A stretch of 48,413 bases of DNA from Thermodesulfobacteriaceae bacterium (GCA_025062245.1 JANXAD010000012.1:1-48413), one strand, 5' to 3'. Shown: positions 33,464-43,337, counted from the first letter of the stretch. Numbers and translations are program-made. The notes: generated by a model from the letters alone, not told the origin.

Positions 33464-34912
33464 TCATTTTTTCCAAAAGGCAGGAAAAAAAAGTAGAATT
33501 ACGGTATAATATTCTAATCTGCCTATCAACATACACAAAATAAGGGTCCATTTGCCTAAGGGATGGATAAAGGAAAAATTTCCGGTGGGTCCTGCTTCTC
33601 CAAAAGCTGGTCCCACATTATTTAAAGTAGTAGCTACGGTAGAAAAGGCTGTAAGGGGATCTAACCCGGTGCTTGCTAAAATAAGGGTAGCTATAAAGGC
33701 TACTAAATTTAAAAGAAAAATAAATCCCCAAATACTTCCCAAGATACTTTCAGAAACCACATTTCCGTTTAATTTAATAGAAATAACTGCTTTAGGATGA
33801 AGGAGTTGATAAAGTTCTTTATAAAGGTATTTAAAAACCAGTATTATTCTAACCATTTTTATACCACCTGCGGTAGACCCTATCATACCTCCAAAAAACA
33901 TACTAAAGAGGAGTAGGACCTGAGAGACATAGGGCCATTGTAAATAGTCCTCTGTTCCATAGCCTGTAGTGGTAATGATGGAAATTATTTGAAAACCAGA
34001 GACTCTAAAGGCCTTTTCCCAATTAAGAGCATGAAAAAATTTCAAAAAAAGGGTATTAAGGATAATAAAGCTTATAATTAATAAAAGATAAACCCTAAGC
34101 TCGGTGTTTTTCTTAAGTTTAGAAAAGTCTTTTTTTATAATGTAATAGTAAATAGTGAAATTAGTTCCTCCCATTAACATCCCAAGACACACTACATATT
34201 CTAACCAGGGCTTCTTAAAGTGCCCAATACTTTCATTTTTTGTAGAAAAGCCTCCGGTAGAAATAGTAGTAAAGGTATGACAAATAGCATCAAATAAACT
34301 CATTCCAGAGATTAGGTAAGCTAAGACTAAAAAAATAGTAATCCCTATATAGATTTTCCAAAGTAATTTAGCGGTATCGATAATTCTTGGCTTTAATTTA
34401 TCTGGAGTAATTTCAGGAACTTCGGCTTTAAAAAGTTGCATACCTCCAGAACCTAACCAGGGAAGAATAGCTAAAACAAAAACTACTATCCCTAAACCAC
34501 CTATCCATTGAGTTAAGGCTCTCCAAAATAGAATAGAGGAAGGTAAATTTTCTACTTGAGTGAAAACACTTGAACCTGTGGTAGTAAAACCTGACATAGC
34601 CTCAAAATAGGCATCTGTAAAACTTTTTAAAACTCCGCTCCAAAGATAGGTAAGACTTCCAAAAAAAGCTACTACTATCCAAGTAAGAGTTACTACCAAA
34701 AAGGCTTCCCTTCTTCCTATATCTTCTTTTTTAGCTTTTTTAGTTAGAAAATAACCTAAGATTCCTATCCACAAGGTTAAAATCCAAACCTTTAAAAAGG
34801 TGTAAAAAGGCTTTTCTTGAAAAAGAATAGAAACTATAAGGGGTAAAATTAAAAAGAAAGAAAAAAGGATTAAGTTTAAACTGACTAAGTGAAGAACAAA
34901 AAGGAGATTCAT
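33464..34912 (-). CDS. trkH: Trk potassium uptake membrane subunit
   Basis: 482 residues with about ten hydrophobic segments and four pore-loop repeats: SGFTTTGSSV (about 105), TISTGGFSTKN, ITTTGYGTEDY and TTLNNVGPAFG, each with the conserved filter Gly. This arrangement defines TrkH/KtrB channels that import potassium under control of a TrkA/KtrA gating ring. The start ATG overlaps the trkA stop by 4 nt, so the two subunits are translationally coupled. The C-terminus GRLEYYTVILLFFPAFWKK matches the TrkH 'GRLE' tail. Identification is secure. Confidence 0.95.
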   Translation of the reverse strand: MNLLFVLHLVSLNLILFSFFLILPLIVSILFQEKPFYTFLKVWILTLWIGILGYFLTKKAKKEDIGRREAFLVVTLTWIVVAFFGSLTYLWSGVLKSFTDAYFEAMSGFTTTGSSVFTQVENLPSSILFWRALTQWIGGLGIVVFVLAILPWLGSGGMQLFKAEVPEITPDKLKPRIIDTAKLLWKIYIGITIFLVLAYLISGMSLFDAICHTFTTISTGGFSTKNESIGHFKKPWLEYVVCLGMLMGGTNFTIYYYIIKKDFSKLKKNTELRVYLLLIISFIILNTLFLKFFHALNWEKAFRVSGFQIISIITTTGYGTEDYLQWPYVSQVLLLFSMFFGGMIGSTAGGIKMVRIILVFKYLYKELYQLLHPKAVISIKLNGNVVSESILGSIWGFIFLLNLVAFIATLILASTGLDPLTAFSTVATTLNNVGPAFGEAGPTGNFSFIHPLGKWTLILCMLIGRLEYYTVILLFFPAFWKK

Positions 34913-36249
34913 TTAAGAAGCTTTTCCAAATCCTTTATGGCTCTACTTAAAACAAACATGATTATTCGGTCCTTAGCTTGCAAAATATCCTTCCCCTTAG
35001 GAATAATTATCTCTTCACCTCTTTTAATAATTCCTACTAAAGAGCCCTTAGGAAATTTAATTTCTTCTAAGGTTTTATTAATTAAAGAAGAGCGATAATT
35101 TAATTCAATTTCCATGATTTCAGCTTTATGGTCAGCAATAGCAGTAAGAGAAAGAATTTCTCCCTTGCGAATATACCTTAGAATAAGGCTAGCTGTTAAA
35201 AGACGAGGATTTAGAACCGACTCTATTCCTAAATGGTGGGCTAAGGGAAGGTATTCACTTTTATTTACTATAGCAATTACCCTTCTTACTCCTAATCTTT
35301 TAGCTAAAAGACAGGCCATGATGTTAAGTTCTTCATTATCTGAAACTGCTACAAAGGCATCCATATCTCTTATATTTTCTTGGAGAAGAAGTTCTTTATC
35401 TGTTCCATCTCCACAAAGAATTAGGGATTTTTTTAAGTGTTGAGATAAAAACTGACATCTTTCAGGTTTTTTTTCTATTATTTTAACTCTCATTTTATCT
35501 TCAATAAAGGAAGCTACATAATACCCTACCCTACCTCCACCCATTATCATAACATTTTTAGTGGTTATTTCAGAAACTCCAAGAATTCGGGCCACCTCCT
35601 CCACATTATCTCTTAACACTGGAAGATAAATTAAATCTCCTTCTTCTAAATGATTGTCTCCCCTCGGAACAATTACCTGCTCATCTCTTACTATAAATCC
35701 AATAATAAATCTATTTCTAAAATAGGAACTCAAATCTCTCAATTTTTCTCCAATTAAAAAACTTTTGGAGGGAATTTTATAAGCTAAGATTAAAATTTTA
35801 CCTCTTTCAAATTCTATAACTTCAGAGGCAAAGGGTATTTCTAAAAGTCTAACGATAGCATGGGCAACTTCAAGTTCAGGATTAATAGCTGGATCTATGT
35901 CTAAGTATTCTTTACTTAAAAGTACTTTATTAAAAAAGTAATCTGGATTTCTAATACGGGCTATTCTTCTTTTTATATTAAACATAGCCTTAGCTAAGAG
36001 ACAAGCTATCATGTTAGTTTCGTCGCTATTGGTTACTGCTAAAAGAAGATCGGCTGTGTCTGCCTCTGCAGCCTTTAAAACTTGGGGATCTCCTCCTTCT
36101 CCATGAACGACAGCTACATCAAGCTCTTCTACTAATTCTCTAAGTTTGTTTTCATCTTTATCAATAATTACTACTTCTACACCTTCCAAGGTTAAATACT
36201 TAGCTACTTGATATCCAACCTGCCCTGCTCCTATTATTATTGCTCTCAT
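34909..36249 (-). CDS. trkA: Trk potassium uptake regulatory subunit with tandem RCK domains
   Basis: 446 residues from the ATG at 36249, giving the usual start MRAIIIGAGQVGYQVAKYL; a TTG two codons upstream is less likely. Two RCK repeats are seen: Rossmann motifs GAGQVGYQVAKYL (8-20) and GGGRVGYYVASF (about 232-243), each followed by an acidic residue after the second strand (VVIIDKDE; VKIIEKKPE) for NAD(H) binding and by a TrkA-C domain. It gates TrkH in response to nucleotides. No strong Shine-Dalgarno precedes the start. First gene of trkA-trkH. Confidence 0.94.
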   Translation of the reverse strand: MRAIIIGAGQVGYQVAKYLTLEGVEVVIIDKDENKLRELVEELDVAVVHGEGGDPQVLKAAEADTADLLLAVTNSDETNMIACLLAKAMFNIKRRIARIRNPDYFFNKVLLSKEYLDIDPAINPELEVAHAIVRLLEIPFASEVIEFERGKILILAYKIPSKSFLIGEKLRDLSSYFRNRFIIGFIVRDEQVIVPRGDNHLEEGDLIYLPVLRDNVEEVARILGVSEITTKNVMIMGGGRVGYYVASFIEDKMRVKIIEKKPERCQFLSQHLKKSLILCGDGTDKELLLQENIRDMDAFVAVSDNEELNIMACLLAKRLGVRRVIAIVNKSEYLPLAHHLGIESVLNPRLLTASLILRYIRKGEILSLTAIADHKAEIMEIELNYRSSLINKTLEEIKFPKGSLVGIIKRGEEIIIPKGKDILQAKDRIIMFVLSRAIKDLEKLLK

Positions 36250-36548
36250 AATCAAAAAAGTTTAAGCTAAAAATCTTTTTTAGCAAGTTTATACACCTAA
36301 TCCATAAAATTTTAGTAGACCTTTTAGTCTTCCCCATTAAAGTTAACTTTTTTTCATAATCTCACAACTTACTTAAAATTAAACCCTCAAACCGAAATTG
36401 AAAAAGAAAGAAAAATTATGATAAAGAGTAAAGATAATATCGAAAGAGGATTTATTAAATCCTATAAGTCTCATCCATCTACATTGACTAAATAAAATAA
36501 AGTATTATTTTAATTTTTCACCAAAGTTACTTTTTAGGGGGGATGAAA
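36250..36548. other. Gap between divergent trkA and the FmdB gene
   Basis: An A/T-rich hairpin (36266-36283, GCTAAAAA/TTTTTAGC) lies just upstream of trkA. On the plus strand an open frame of about 55 codons ends at the TAA near 36495 (pieces NPQTEIEKERKI and NIERGFIKSYKSHPSTLTK); it lacks a ribosome site and may be a gene remnant. TTGACT at 36484-36489 with TTTAAT at 36509-36514 (19-bp spacer) is a weak promoter candidate for the fmdB-hemC transcript. Confidence 0.3.
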
Positions 36549-36767
36549 ATGCCTATTTTTGAGTTTCAATGTGAAGAATGTGGAGAAATTTTTGAAGAAC
36601 TTATTTTAGGGAGTCAATCGGGAAAAGTTAGTTGTAAGAAATGTAAAAGTACTAAGGTTAAAAAATTAATTTCCCAAGTAGCTTTTAAATCAGGCAATAA
36701 ATTTGTAAGCTCCTTAGGAGCAAGTTGTAGCACCTGTAAAACAGGAACTTGTAGTTCCTGTCATTAA
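36549..36767 (+). CDS. FmdB-family zinc ribbon protein
   Basis: 72 residues from ATG 36549 (MPIFEFQCEECGEIFEELI), the usual FmdB start, with AGGGGGG 6 nt before it; an ATG two codons earlier sits too close to that site. The first zinc ribbon is CEECG...CKKC (residues 8-36). The C-terminus adds a Cys-rich tail, SCSTCKTGTCSSCH, giving nine Cys in total. These small regulatory-type proteins are widespread with no settled function. It lies 16 nt before hemC and may be cotranscribed with the tetrapyrrole genes. Confidence 0.85.
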   Translation: MPIFEFQCEECGEIFEELILGSQSGKVSCKKCKSTKVKKLISQVAFKSGNKFVSSLGASCSTCKTGTCSSCH

Positions 36768-36783
36768 AAACTTTCTTAAGATA

Positions 36784-37704
36784 ATGTTTCCAAACCTAAT
36801 TAAGGTAGGAACCAGAGGAAGTAAATTAGCCTTAGCTCAAACGGATGAAGTAATCTTGGCTCTTAAAAAGTCTTATCCGGAGTTAGAATTTGAAAAGGTC
36901 GTCATTAAAACTACAGGAGATAAAATTTTGGACTCTCCTTTAAGTAAGATAGGAGGAAAGGGACTTTTTGTAAAGGAAATTGAGGAAGCCTTACTAAGAG
37001 AGGAAATAGATTTAGCTGTGCACAGTATGAAAGATGTTCCTACTCGTATTCCCTCGGAACTTGAAATAGCAGCCATTCCTAAAAGGGAATCCCCTTTTGA
37101 TGTCTGGATATCTAACTATTTAGAAGTCAAAAAACTTCCCTTAGGATCTAAGGTAGGCACAAGTAGCTTAAGAAGGCTTTCTCAACTCAAAAAAATTAGA
37201 AAGGATCTCAAAGTGGAACCCTTAAGAGGAAATGTAGATACTCGTATAAGAAAATGGATGGAAGGACAATTTGATGGTATAATCCTTGCTGAAGCAGGTT
37301 TAAAAAGACTAAAGATAGATATAAAATATCAAAGACTAAATTTAGAGGAGATGATTCCAGCTGTAGGACAAGGGGCTTTAGGAATAGAAATTCATAAGGA
37401 AAAAATTTGGCTTAAGAAACTAATAAAGGTTATTAACTGTGAAAAAACAGCTTTGGCTATAAAGGCTGAAAGAGCTTTTCTTTCTACCTTAGAGGGAGGA
37501 TGCCAAGTTCCTTTAGGAGCTTTAGCTTACCTTTTTAATGGGAAACTTATTATGACAGGATTTATAAGTGATTTAGAAGGAGAAAGGTTTTATAGATGGA
37601 CTGAAGAGGGAAAAATTGAAGAGGCAGAACTCGTAGGGGAAACTTTAGCTAAAAAACTTTTAAAAATGGGTGGAGAAAAAATTTTAAAGGAACTATCTCC
37701 ATAA
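36784..37704 (+). CDS. hemC: Hydroxymethylbilane synthase (porphobilinogen deaminase)
   Basis: 306 residues. Polymerises four porphobilinogens to hydroxymethylbilane. Motifs: VGTRGSKLALAQTDEV (8-23), HSMKDVPT (80-87) with the catalytic Asp84, GTSSLRRLSQL and LRGNVDTRIRK for substrate carboxylates, and EGGCQVPLGA (237-246) whose Cys240 anchors the dipyrromethane cofactor. Upstream spacing is 16 nt and the Shine-Dalgarno is weak. It is followed 9 nt later by the cobA-hemD fusion, so the two encode consecutive steps to uroporphyrinogen III and precorrin-2. Confidence 0.97.
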   Translation: MFPNLIKVGTRGSKLALAQTDEVILALKKSYPELEFEKVVIKTTGDKILDSPLSKIGGKGLFVKEIEEALLREEIDLAVHSMKDVPTRIPSELEIAAIPKRESPFDVWISNYLEVKKLPLGSKVGTSSLRRLSQLKKIRKDLKVEPLRGNVDTRIRKWMEGQFDGIILAEAGLKRLKIDIKYQRLNLEEMIPAVGQGALGIEIHKEKIWLKKLIKVINCEKTALAIKAERAFLSTLEGGCQVPLGALAYLFNGKLIMTGFISDLEGERFYRWTEEGKIEEAELVGETLAKKLLKMGGEKILKELSP

Positions 37705-37713
37705 TTTTCTATT

Positions 37714-39240
37714 ATGTTAGAAAAAACAGGAAAGGTTTATTTAATTGGGGCTGGTCCAGGAGATCCAGGCCTTCTCACTTTAAAAGGAAAGGAAGTTCTA
37801 AGTATAGCTGAAGTAGTAATTTATGACTATTTAGCTAATCCAGAACTTTTAAAATATTGCCAAGAGAGAGTTGAAAAAATTTATGTAGGAAAAAAGGGAG
37901 GGGAGCCCAGTTTTTCACAAGAAAAAATTAACGAGCTTTTAGTTAAAAAAGCTAAGGAAGGAAAAATAGTAGCTCGTTTAAAAGGAGGAGATCCCTTTCT
38001 TTTTGGAAGGGGTGGAGAAGAGGTTGAAGAGCTTGAAAAACATGGTATTCCTTTTGAAATCGTACCTGGGGTTACTTCTGCAATTGCTGTTCCAGCTTAT
38101 GCAGGAATTCCCGTAACCCATAGAAACTATACTTCCACCTTAGCTATAGTTACAGGGCACGAAGCTCAAAGTAAGGAAAAAACTCAAATTGATTTTAAGG
38201 CTCTTTCCAGAATAGGAACCTTAATTTTTCTTATGGGAGTAAAAAATTTACCCAATCTCGTAGAAAATCTCCTCAAGGAAGGAAAAAGTCCAAATACTCC
38301 CTGTGCCATCATTCAGTGGGGAACTACACCTTGTCAAAAAACCTTAACCGGAACTCTTTCTGATATTTTGGAAAAAGTTAAGACCTCTTCAATTGGTTCT
38401 CCAGCTATAATTGTAGTGGGTGAAGTGGTAAATTTAAGAGAAAAATTTAATTGGTTTGAAAAAAAGCCTCTCTTCGGAAAAAAAATTCTTATTACCAGAA
38501 CAAGGGAACAGGCAAGTAAATTAAAAAAGTCCTTAGAAGACTTGGGAGCCTTAGTTTATGAAGTTCCCACTATTAAAATAGTTCCTCTCTTAAACGAAGA
38601 AGTTTTTCAAACTTTAAAGGAACTTCACCGCTATCACTGGATAGTCTTTACTTCTGAAAATGGTGTTAGAGTTTTTTATGAAATTATATTAAGAACTGGT
38701 TTAGATCTTAGAATTTTTGGTCCTTTAAAGATAGCAGTCATAGGAAAGGCTACCAAAGAAGCTTTAGAAGTTCTGGGAATAAAACCAGATTTAATTCCTG
38801 AAAAAGAATATACTCAAGAGGGATTAGCCTTAGCCTTTAAAGGAATAGATCTTAAAAATCAAAGAGTTCTTCTGGTAAGAGCTAAAGAGGCCAGAGAGGT
38901 TTTACCGAAAGCCTTAGGTGAAAGGGGAGCAGAGGTTAAAATTCTTTCTGTTTATGAAACTGTGCTTCCCGAGGATTCTAAGATGAAGTTAAATCAAGTT
39001 TTAGAAGAGGATCTAGATTTGATTACTTTTACCAGTTCTTCTACGGTTAAAAATTTTTTTACCCTACTTGAAAGCAAAGAGAAACTTAAAGAAGTAAAAT
39101 TCGCCTCTATAGGTCCCATAACTTCTCAAACTTTGAGAAGTTATGGGTTTGAACCCCACTTAGAGGCTAAGGAATATACTATAGAAGGTTTAGTTTTAGC
39201 TATAAAAGAGTTTTTTAAAGAGGGGGGAGTAAAATGTTAG
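37714..39240 (+). CDS. cobA-hemD: Uroporphyrinogen-III C-methyltransferase / uroporphyrinogen-III synthase fusion
   Basis: 508 residues. Residues 1-245 are the SAM-dependent methyltransferase (SUMT): [18 protein letters not shown] (8-25), [38 protein letters not shown] and [13 protein letters not shown]. Residues about 255-508 are the HemD cyclase: [55 protein letters not shown] and [28 protein letters not shown]. The fusion closes the ring and methylates C2 and C7 to precorrin-2, directing flux to siroheme, cobalamin and, through Ahb, heme. Such fusions are typical of sulfate reducers and clostridia. It overlaps tyrS by 7 nt. Confidence 0.96.
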   Translation: MLEKTGKVYLIGAGPGDPGLLTLKGKEVLSIAEVVIYDYLANPELLKYCQERVEKIYVGKKGGEPSFSQEKINELLVKKAKEGKIVARLKGGDPFLFGRGGEEVEELEKHGIPFEIVPGVTSAIAVPAYAGIPVTHRNYTSTLAIVTGHEAQSKEKTQIDFKALSRIGTLIFLMGVKNLPNLVENLLKEGKSPNTPCAIIQWGTTPCQKTLTGTLSDILEKVKTSSIGSPAIIVVGEVVNLREKFNWFEKKPLFGKKILITRTREQASKLKKSLEDLGALVYEVPTIKIVPLLNEEVFQTLKELHRYHWIVFTSENGVRVFYEIILRTGLDLRIFGPLKIAVIGKATKEALEVLGIKPDLIPEKEYTQEGLALAFKGIDLKNQRVLLVRAKEAREVLPKALGERGAEVKILSVYETVLPEDSKMKLNQVLEEDLDLITFTSSSTVKNFFTLLESKEKLKEVKFASIGPITSQTLRSYGFEPHLEAKEYTIEGLVLAIKEFFKEGGVKC

Positions 39241-40466
39241 AGGAGACCAAAGAGGCCCTTAAAATTTTAAAAAGGGGTGTGGTCCATCTTATTGAAGAAG
39301 AAGATTTAATTTGTAAATTAGAGGAATCTTATAAAAGTAAAAAGCCTTTAAGAATAAAGGCTGGGTTTGACCCCACAGCACCTGACTTACACTTAGGACA
39401 TACGGTTTTACTAAGAAAACTTAAACAATTTCAGGATTTAGGGCATGAAGTTTATTTCTTAATTGGAGATTTTACGGGAATGATAGGAGATCCTACGGGG
39501 AGATCAGAAACTCGTCCAGCTTTAACTAAAGAAGAAGTTTTAAAAAACGCTCAAACCTACAGAGAACAGGTCTTCAAAATTTTAAATCCTGATAAAACTA
39601 AGGTTGTTTTTAATAGTCACTGGTTTTCTAAGATGACCGCCGAAGAGGTGGTTAAGCTTTGTGCTAAATATACAGTAGCAAGAATGCTTGAAAGAGAGGA
39701 TTTTAAAAAGCGTTTGGAATCTGGAATTCCTATTAATATTCATGAATTAATTTATCCACTTTTTCAAGCTTACGATTCTGTAGCTTTGGAAGCTGATGTA
39801 GAATTGGGAGGAACGGATCAACTTTTTAATCTCCTCATTGGAAGGGATATTCAAAAAGAATATGGGCAAGAACCTCAAGTGATCATAACTTTACCCCTTT
39901 TAGAGGGATTAGATGGAGTTCAAAAGATGAGTAAAAGCCTTGGAAACTATGTAGGAATTATGGAACCACCCTTTGAGATGTATGGAAAAATTATGTCTAT
40001 CCCAGATAATCTTATGTGGAAGTATTATGAACTCTTAACAGAATTTTCTACCGAAGAAATTGAAAAGATGAAAGAAAAAGTTTCTAAGGATGAACTTCAT
40101 CCTAAGGAGGTCAAAAAAAGATTAGCCAGAACTTTAGTAAGCTATTTCCATTCTGAAAAGGAGGCTTTAGAGGCTGAAGAAGAGTTTGAGAGAGTATTTA
40201 GTAAAAGGGAAGCTCCTACTTTAATACCAGAGGTTGAGCTTTCTTCTGGCAAGCTATGGATACCAGGTTTTCTTAAAGAACAGGGACTGGTTAAAAGCAA
40301 CTCTGAAGCTCGGCGATTAATAAGTCAAAAAGCCTTAGATTTAACCTTTTTAAATCTAACTCCTTCTAAAGTAGAAACTCTTACTCAAGAGGAAATTTTT
40401 ATAAATCCTGGAATATATCTTTTAAAGGTGGGTAAGAAAAAATTTTTAAAATTAAAGGTTATCTAA
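39234..40466 (+). CDS. tyrS: Tyrosine-tRNA ligase
   Basis: 410 residues. Class Ic synthetase: [12 protein letters not shown] (45-56) carries the HIGH equivalent, [24 protein letters not shown] binds tyrosine, and KMSKS is at 231-235. A C-terminal S4 RNA-binding domain (about 345-410: [19 protein letters not shown]) is present. Its length and HLGH sequence fit the TyrZ-type branch common in Gram-negatives. Start overlaps cobA-hemD by 7 nt with GAGGGGGG just inside that gene. Its 3' end overlaps the convergent HIT gene by 15 nt. Confidence 0.96.
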   Translation: MLEETKEALKILKRGVVHLIEEEDLICKLEESYKSKKPLRIKAGFDPTAPDLHLGHTVLLRKLKQFQDLGHEVYFLIGDFTGMIGDPTGRSETRPALTKEEVLKNAQTYREQVFKILNPDKTKVVFNSHWFSKMTAEEVVKLCAKYTVARMLEREDFKKRLESGIPINIHELIYPLFQAYDSVALEADVELGGTDQLFNLLIGRDIQKEYGQEPQVIITLPLLEGLDGVQKMSKSLGNYVGIMEPPFEMYGKIMSIPDNLMWKYYELLTEFSTEEIEKMKEKVSKDELHPKEVKKRLARTLVSYFHSEKEALEAEEEFERVFSKREAPTLIPEVELSSGKLWIPGFLKEQGLVKSNSEARRLISQKALDLTFLNLTPSKVETLTQEEIFINPGIYLLKVGKKKFLKLKVI

Positions 40467-40958
40467 GCTTTTAATTTCTTGAAAGTAAGGAAATAGGACT
40501 CTATAGGTAGAAATTAAATGTTGAGAAATTAGCCTAACCTCATCCAAAATGGCTAAAAAGTTAATATCCCCTTCCCAGCGGGGAACAATTTGAAGATGGA
40601 TATGATCAGGATATCCTGCCCCTGCAACCTTTCCAAGATTAAAACCCACATTGAAACCCTGCGGATTTAGTACTTTTTTTAAAATTTTAAGGCTTTCCTT
40701 GGTAATTTTCATAAGAGCTAAAAGTTCATCCTCATTTAAATCTTCTAATTCTTTAACATGTCTTACAGGAGCTATTAAAAGATGTCCTGTGTTATAGGGA
40801 AACTTATTCATAATAACTAACACCCTTGGGTCTCTATAAAGAATAAGTCTTTCTTCATCAGGGAGAGAAGAATTAGGGGGACAAAAAATGCATCCCCTTT
40901 CTCTTTTTCCTGAAACATATTCTCCCCTCCAAGGTGCCCATAAAATTTTCCTTTCCAT
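40452..40958 (-). CDS. HIT-family protein (probable diadenosine tetraphosphate phosphorylase/nucleotide hydrolase)
   Basis: 168 residues. The HIT motif region reads [12 protein letters not shown], with His119, His121 and Gln123: the third His of the usual HxHxH is Gln, as in the Ap4A phosphorylase/GalT branch, so the catalytic nucleophile is expected to be His121. CIFC (23-26) plus His68 and His119 could bind zinc, as in the actinobacterial-type Ap4A phosphorylases. [12 protein letters not shown] fits the same branch. Substrate is unproven. AGGGAGAT precedes the ATG by 6 nt. It is divergent from the membrane-protein gene at 41060 and overlaps tyrS tail to tail. Confidence 0.85.
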   Translation of the reverse strand: MERKILWAPWRGEYVSGKRERGCIFCPPNSSLPDEERLILYRDPRVLVIMNKFPYNTGHLLIAPVRHVKELEDLNEDELLALMKITKESLKILKKVLNPQGFNVGFNLGKVAGAGYPDHIHLQIVPRWEGDINFLAILDEVRLISQHLISTYRVLFPYFQEIKSLDNL

Positions 40959-41034
40959 TTAAAATCTCCCTAAGGATTAAAAAATTGGTAGAAATAAAAT
41001 AGCATAAAAATTAAGTTTTAAAAGAGGTAAGATG

Positions 41035-41043
41035 TGGTATACT
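41035..41043 (+). promoter_or_regulatory. Extended -10 promoter upstream of the flippase-like gene
   Basis: TGG followed by TATACT (41038-41043) forms an extended -10 element, with no good -35. Transcription would begin near 41050, a leader of about 10 nt before the ATG at 41060. Confidence 0.45.
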
Positions 41044-41059
41044 AAAAGTTAAAAAGGCT

Positions 41060-42019
41060 ATGTATAAAAATTTTCTGTATGGATTTTGTATCACTATCAT
41101 AGTCATTTTAACTTCTTTTGGTTACATCATTTTTAAAACCTTTCCTCCTAACTTTTTTCAAGTCCTAATGGGACTTAATAAAAAGTATCTTATTTCTTCT
41201 TTTATTTTCTTAATCTTTTATCATACCTTTGATAATTTGAGACTATTTTTTATTGCCAGAAGCTTAAATCTTAGATATCCATTTTTATATGGTTATTTAG
41301 TTTCTTTGGTTAGTACTTTTGGAGCTACAGTAACTCCTGCCCATTTAGGGGGAGAAGTTTTACCTCTTTATACTCTTTCACGTAAAGGAGGTGAATTTTA
41401 TAAAATTCTTACTGCAGTTACTATTAAAGGTGTTTCGGGAACCCTCTTTTATGTGTTTTTCTTACCCTTTACTCTTCACACCCTTTTTAAAAATCCTAAA
41501 CAAACTAAGGAATTTTTAGTTATAGTGTTTTTATTAATTTTTCTTTTTGTTTTAGGATACCTTTTATGGCAAAAATTGGTAATCAAAAATGAATCCCTAT
41601 TAAAGGGAAAATTAAGAAAGAAACTGAAAAATACCTTTTTAAAATATATAGCTACCTGTAAACAATTTATAAAGAAAGATAAAAAAGTGTTTCTTACAGT
41701 ATTAATTTTTAGTTTTCTTCTCTATTTTTCCTTTATCTTTATAGGGATTTTTTTACTTAAAGCCTTTCATGTCAATATAAATTGGAAAGAAGTGTATTTA
41801 AATCAATTACCTTTAGTTTATGCTATATTTATGAGTCCTACCCCAGGAGGAAGTGGAGTAGGGGAATTGGGAGCTCTTCCTATTTTTTCATCCTATCTTT
41901 CTGAAACCTATTTAGGAATCTTTGTTATTCTTTGGAGAATAATTAGCCAATACTTGAGTGCTTTTTTAGGTGGCATTATTTTTTCTATTTTCCTTTTAAA
42001 GGATTTAAGAAAAAATTAA
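41060..42019 (+). CDS. Lysylphosphatidylglycerol synthase TM-region / UPF0104 flippase-like membrane protein
   Basis: 319 residues with about eight membrane segments. Motifs shared with the UPF0104/AglD/YbhN group are TPAHLGGEVLPLYTLSRKG (about 94-112) and PTPGGSGVGELGALPIF (about 263-279). These proteins are the membrane parts of MprF-like enzymes without the aminoacyl transferase domain, and are thought to move lipid-linked substrates across the inner membrane. No transferase domain is present. It lies 7 nt before lpxK, suggesting a role in envelope lipid biogenesis, which is inference. Confidence 0.82.
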   Translation: MYKNFLYGFCITIIVILTSFGYIIFKTFPPNFFQVLMGLNKKYLISSFIFLIFYHTFDNLRLFFIARSLNLRYPFLYGYLVSLVSTFGATVTPAHLGGEVLPLYTLSRKGGEFYKILTAVTIKGVSGTLFYVFFLPFTLHTLFKNPKQTKEFLVIVFLLIFLFVLGYLLWQKLVIKNESLLKGKLRKKLKNTFLKYIATCKQFIKKDKKVFLTVLIFSFLLYFSFIFIGIFLLKAFHVNINWKEVYLNQLPLVYAIFMSPTPGGSGVGELGALPIFSSYLSETYLGIFVILWRIISQYLSAFLGGIIFSIFLLKDLRKN

Positions 42020-42026
42020 CCCTTAT

Positions 42027-42959
42027 ATGCTTAAATTCCTAAATCCTTATTTTTACTTTTTAAAGGCAAGAAACTTTGCCTATCAAGTAAATCTTTTCAA
42101 AAGTTATCAGTTGGAAGTGCCTGTTATTTCGGTAGGAAATCTTTCCTTAGGAGGAACAGGAAAAACCTCTTTAATAAGATTTTTATGTGAAAAATTTTCT
42201 CTCCAATATCATGTGGTAGTTCTCTCCAGAGGTTATAAAAGAAAAAGTAAGGGAACTTTAGTAGTAGCCTTTAAAGGGAAATTATTGGAAAATTGGGAAA
42301 AAGCAGGAGATGAACCCTATCTTTTAGCTAAAATAGCGGAAAGTAAAGGTTTAAAAGTAAGTGTAGTAGTAGATGAAGATAGGGTAAGAGGAGGTAAATT
42401 GGCTGTAAAAGAACTCCAAGGAGAATTAATTTTGTTAGATGACGGTTTTCAACACCTTAGATTAAAAAGAAATCTAAACTTAGTTCTTATAAAAAAAAAG
42501 GATCTAAAAGAAAGCCTTTTTCCCTGGGGAAGACTAAGAGAACCCCTTAAAAATTTAGAAAGAGCAGATGCTATTATCCTAAGTTATCAAGAACTTGAAC
42601 CTTTTAATTTTAAATTTAAAAATAAACCCATTTTTAAGCTTTATCGAAAGGACTGGAAAGTTATTAACTGGAAAGGAGAAAGTATAAGTAACTACAAAGA
42701 TCAAGAATTTTTAGCCTTTTGTGGATTAGGTGACAATCAACAATTTTTAAAAACTCTTAAACACCTTGGAATAAAAATAAAGAAATTCCTTTCCTTTCCA
42801 GACCACTACCACTATAGAAATTTTCAACTTTTACCTCATGAAAATTACATAACTACTTTGAAGGATGGAATTAAGTTCAATTGGTCTCCCAATTTGTATT
42901 TCTTAGATTATTCGATAGAGGTAAAGGGACTGTTAGAATTTATTAATTCTAAACTTTAG
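42027..42959 (+). CDS. lpxK: Tetraacyldisaccharide 4'-kinase
   Basis: 310 residues. Phosphorylates the 4' position of the lipid A disaccharide at the inner membrane. P-loop GNLSLGGTGKTS (37-48), VVLSRGYKRKSKG, GDEPYLLAKIA and LLDDGFQHLRLKRNLNLVLI (with the DDGFQH catalytic block) are all present; the N-terminus LNPYFYFLKARNFAYQ is a membrane-surface helix. The gene shows that the cell makes lipid A. No Shine-Dalgarno is apparent, so it probably relies on coupling to the gene 7 nt upstream. Confidence 0.95.
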   Translation: MLKFLNPYFYFLKARNFAYQVNLFKSYQLEVPVISVGNLSLGGTGKTSLIRFLCEKFSLQYHVVVLSRGYKRKSKGTLVVAFKGKLLENWEKAGDEPYLLAKIAESKGLKVSVVVDEDRVRGGKLAVKELQGELILLDDGFQHLRLKRNLNLVLIKKKDLKESLFPWGRLREPLKNLERADAIILSYQELEPFNFKFKNKPIFKLYRKDWKVINWKGESISNYKDQEFLAFCGLGDNQQFLKTLKHLGIKIKKFLSFPDHYHYRNFQLLPHENYITTLKDGIKFNWSPNLYFLDYSIEVKGLLEFINSKL

Positions 42960-43093
42960 TTCCTTACAAAATTGTATGATTTTCAAAAACAAATTTACCT
43001 TCTAAAGAAAATTTTGTATGAGATTTTTATAGGGATGCTTAGGTATAAAAATTGAAAAAGATTTTTTTAAAAAATTTAAAAGGGGGGGTAGAA

Positions 43094-43297
43094 ATGGTTA
43101 AAAAGTTTTTAGGTATGTTAATGGCTTTAGGACTTTTAGTTTCACCTGTTATGGCTACTCAAAACAAAACAGCTAATGTCACTACCAATGCTACTCCAGA
43201 GAAAAAGGCAACTAAGGTAGAAAAAAAGAAAGTAAAGAAAGCAAAGAAAGCTCCTAAGAAAGCGATTAATGCTACTGAAGAAAAAAAGGCTCAATAA
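43094..43297 (+). CDS. Small secreted Lys-rich protein, 67 residues
   Basis: From ATG 43094 the protein is MVKKFLGMLMALGLLVSPVM followed by A and then a Lys/Ala/Thr-rich tail with KKATKVEKKKVKKAKKAPKK. Residues 1-21 are a classic signal peptide with AxA-like cleavage (VMA-T). The mature part is about 46 residues, strongly basic and disordered, resembling small acid-shock-type (Asr-like) periplasmic proteins in composition only. An AGGGGGGG ribosome site sits 6 nt before the ATG; the in-frame TTG at 43052 would place that site inside the gene, so it is rejected. A perfect hairpin follows the stop. Function unknown. Confidence 0.75.
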   Translation: MVKKFLGMLMALGLLVSPVMATQNKTANVTTNATPEKKATKVEKKKVKKAKKAPKKAINATEEKKAQ

Positions 43298-43307
43298 TTA
43301 ATCTCTC

Positions 43308-43335
43308 TTGATTTTTCCTTAAAAAAGGTTATTAT
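43308..43335 (+). promoter_or_regulatory. Possible promoter of the thioredoxin-like gene
   Basis: TTGATT (43308-43313), 16-bp spacer, TATTAT (43330-43335). If used, transcription would begin within the hairpin at 43338-43369, putting that stem at the 5' end of the message. Confidence 0.3.
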
Positions 43336-43337
43336 GG

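Noticed and set aside
43052-43093. TTG start for the small secreted protein
   Set aside because: The AGGGGGGG ribosome site would fall inside the gene, and the ATG at 43094 gives a normal signal peptide.
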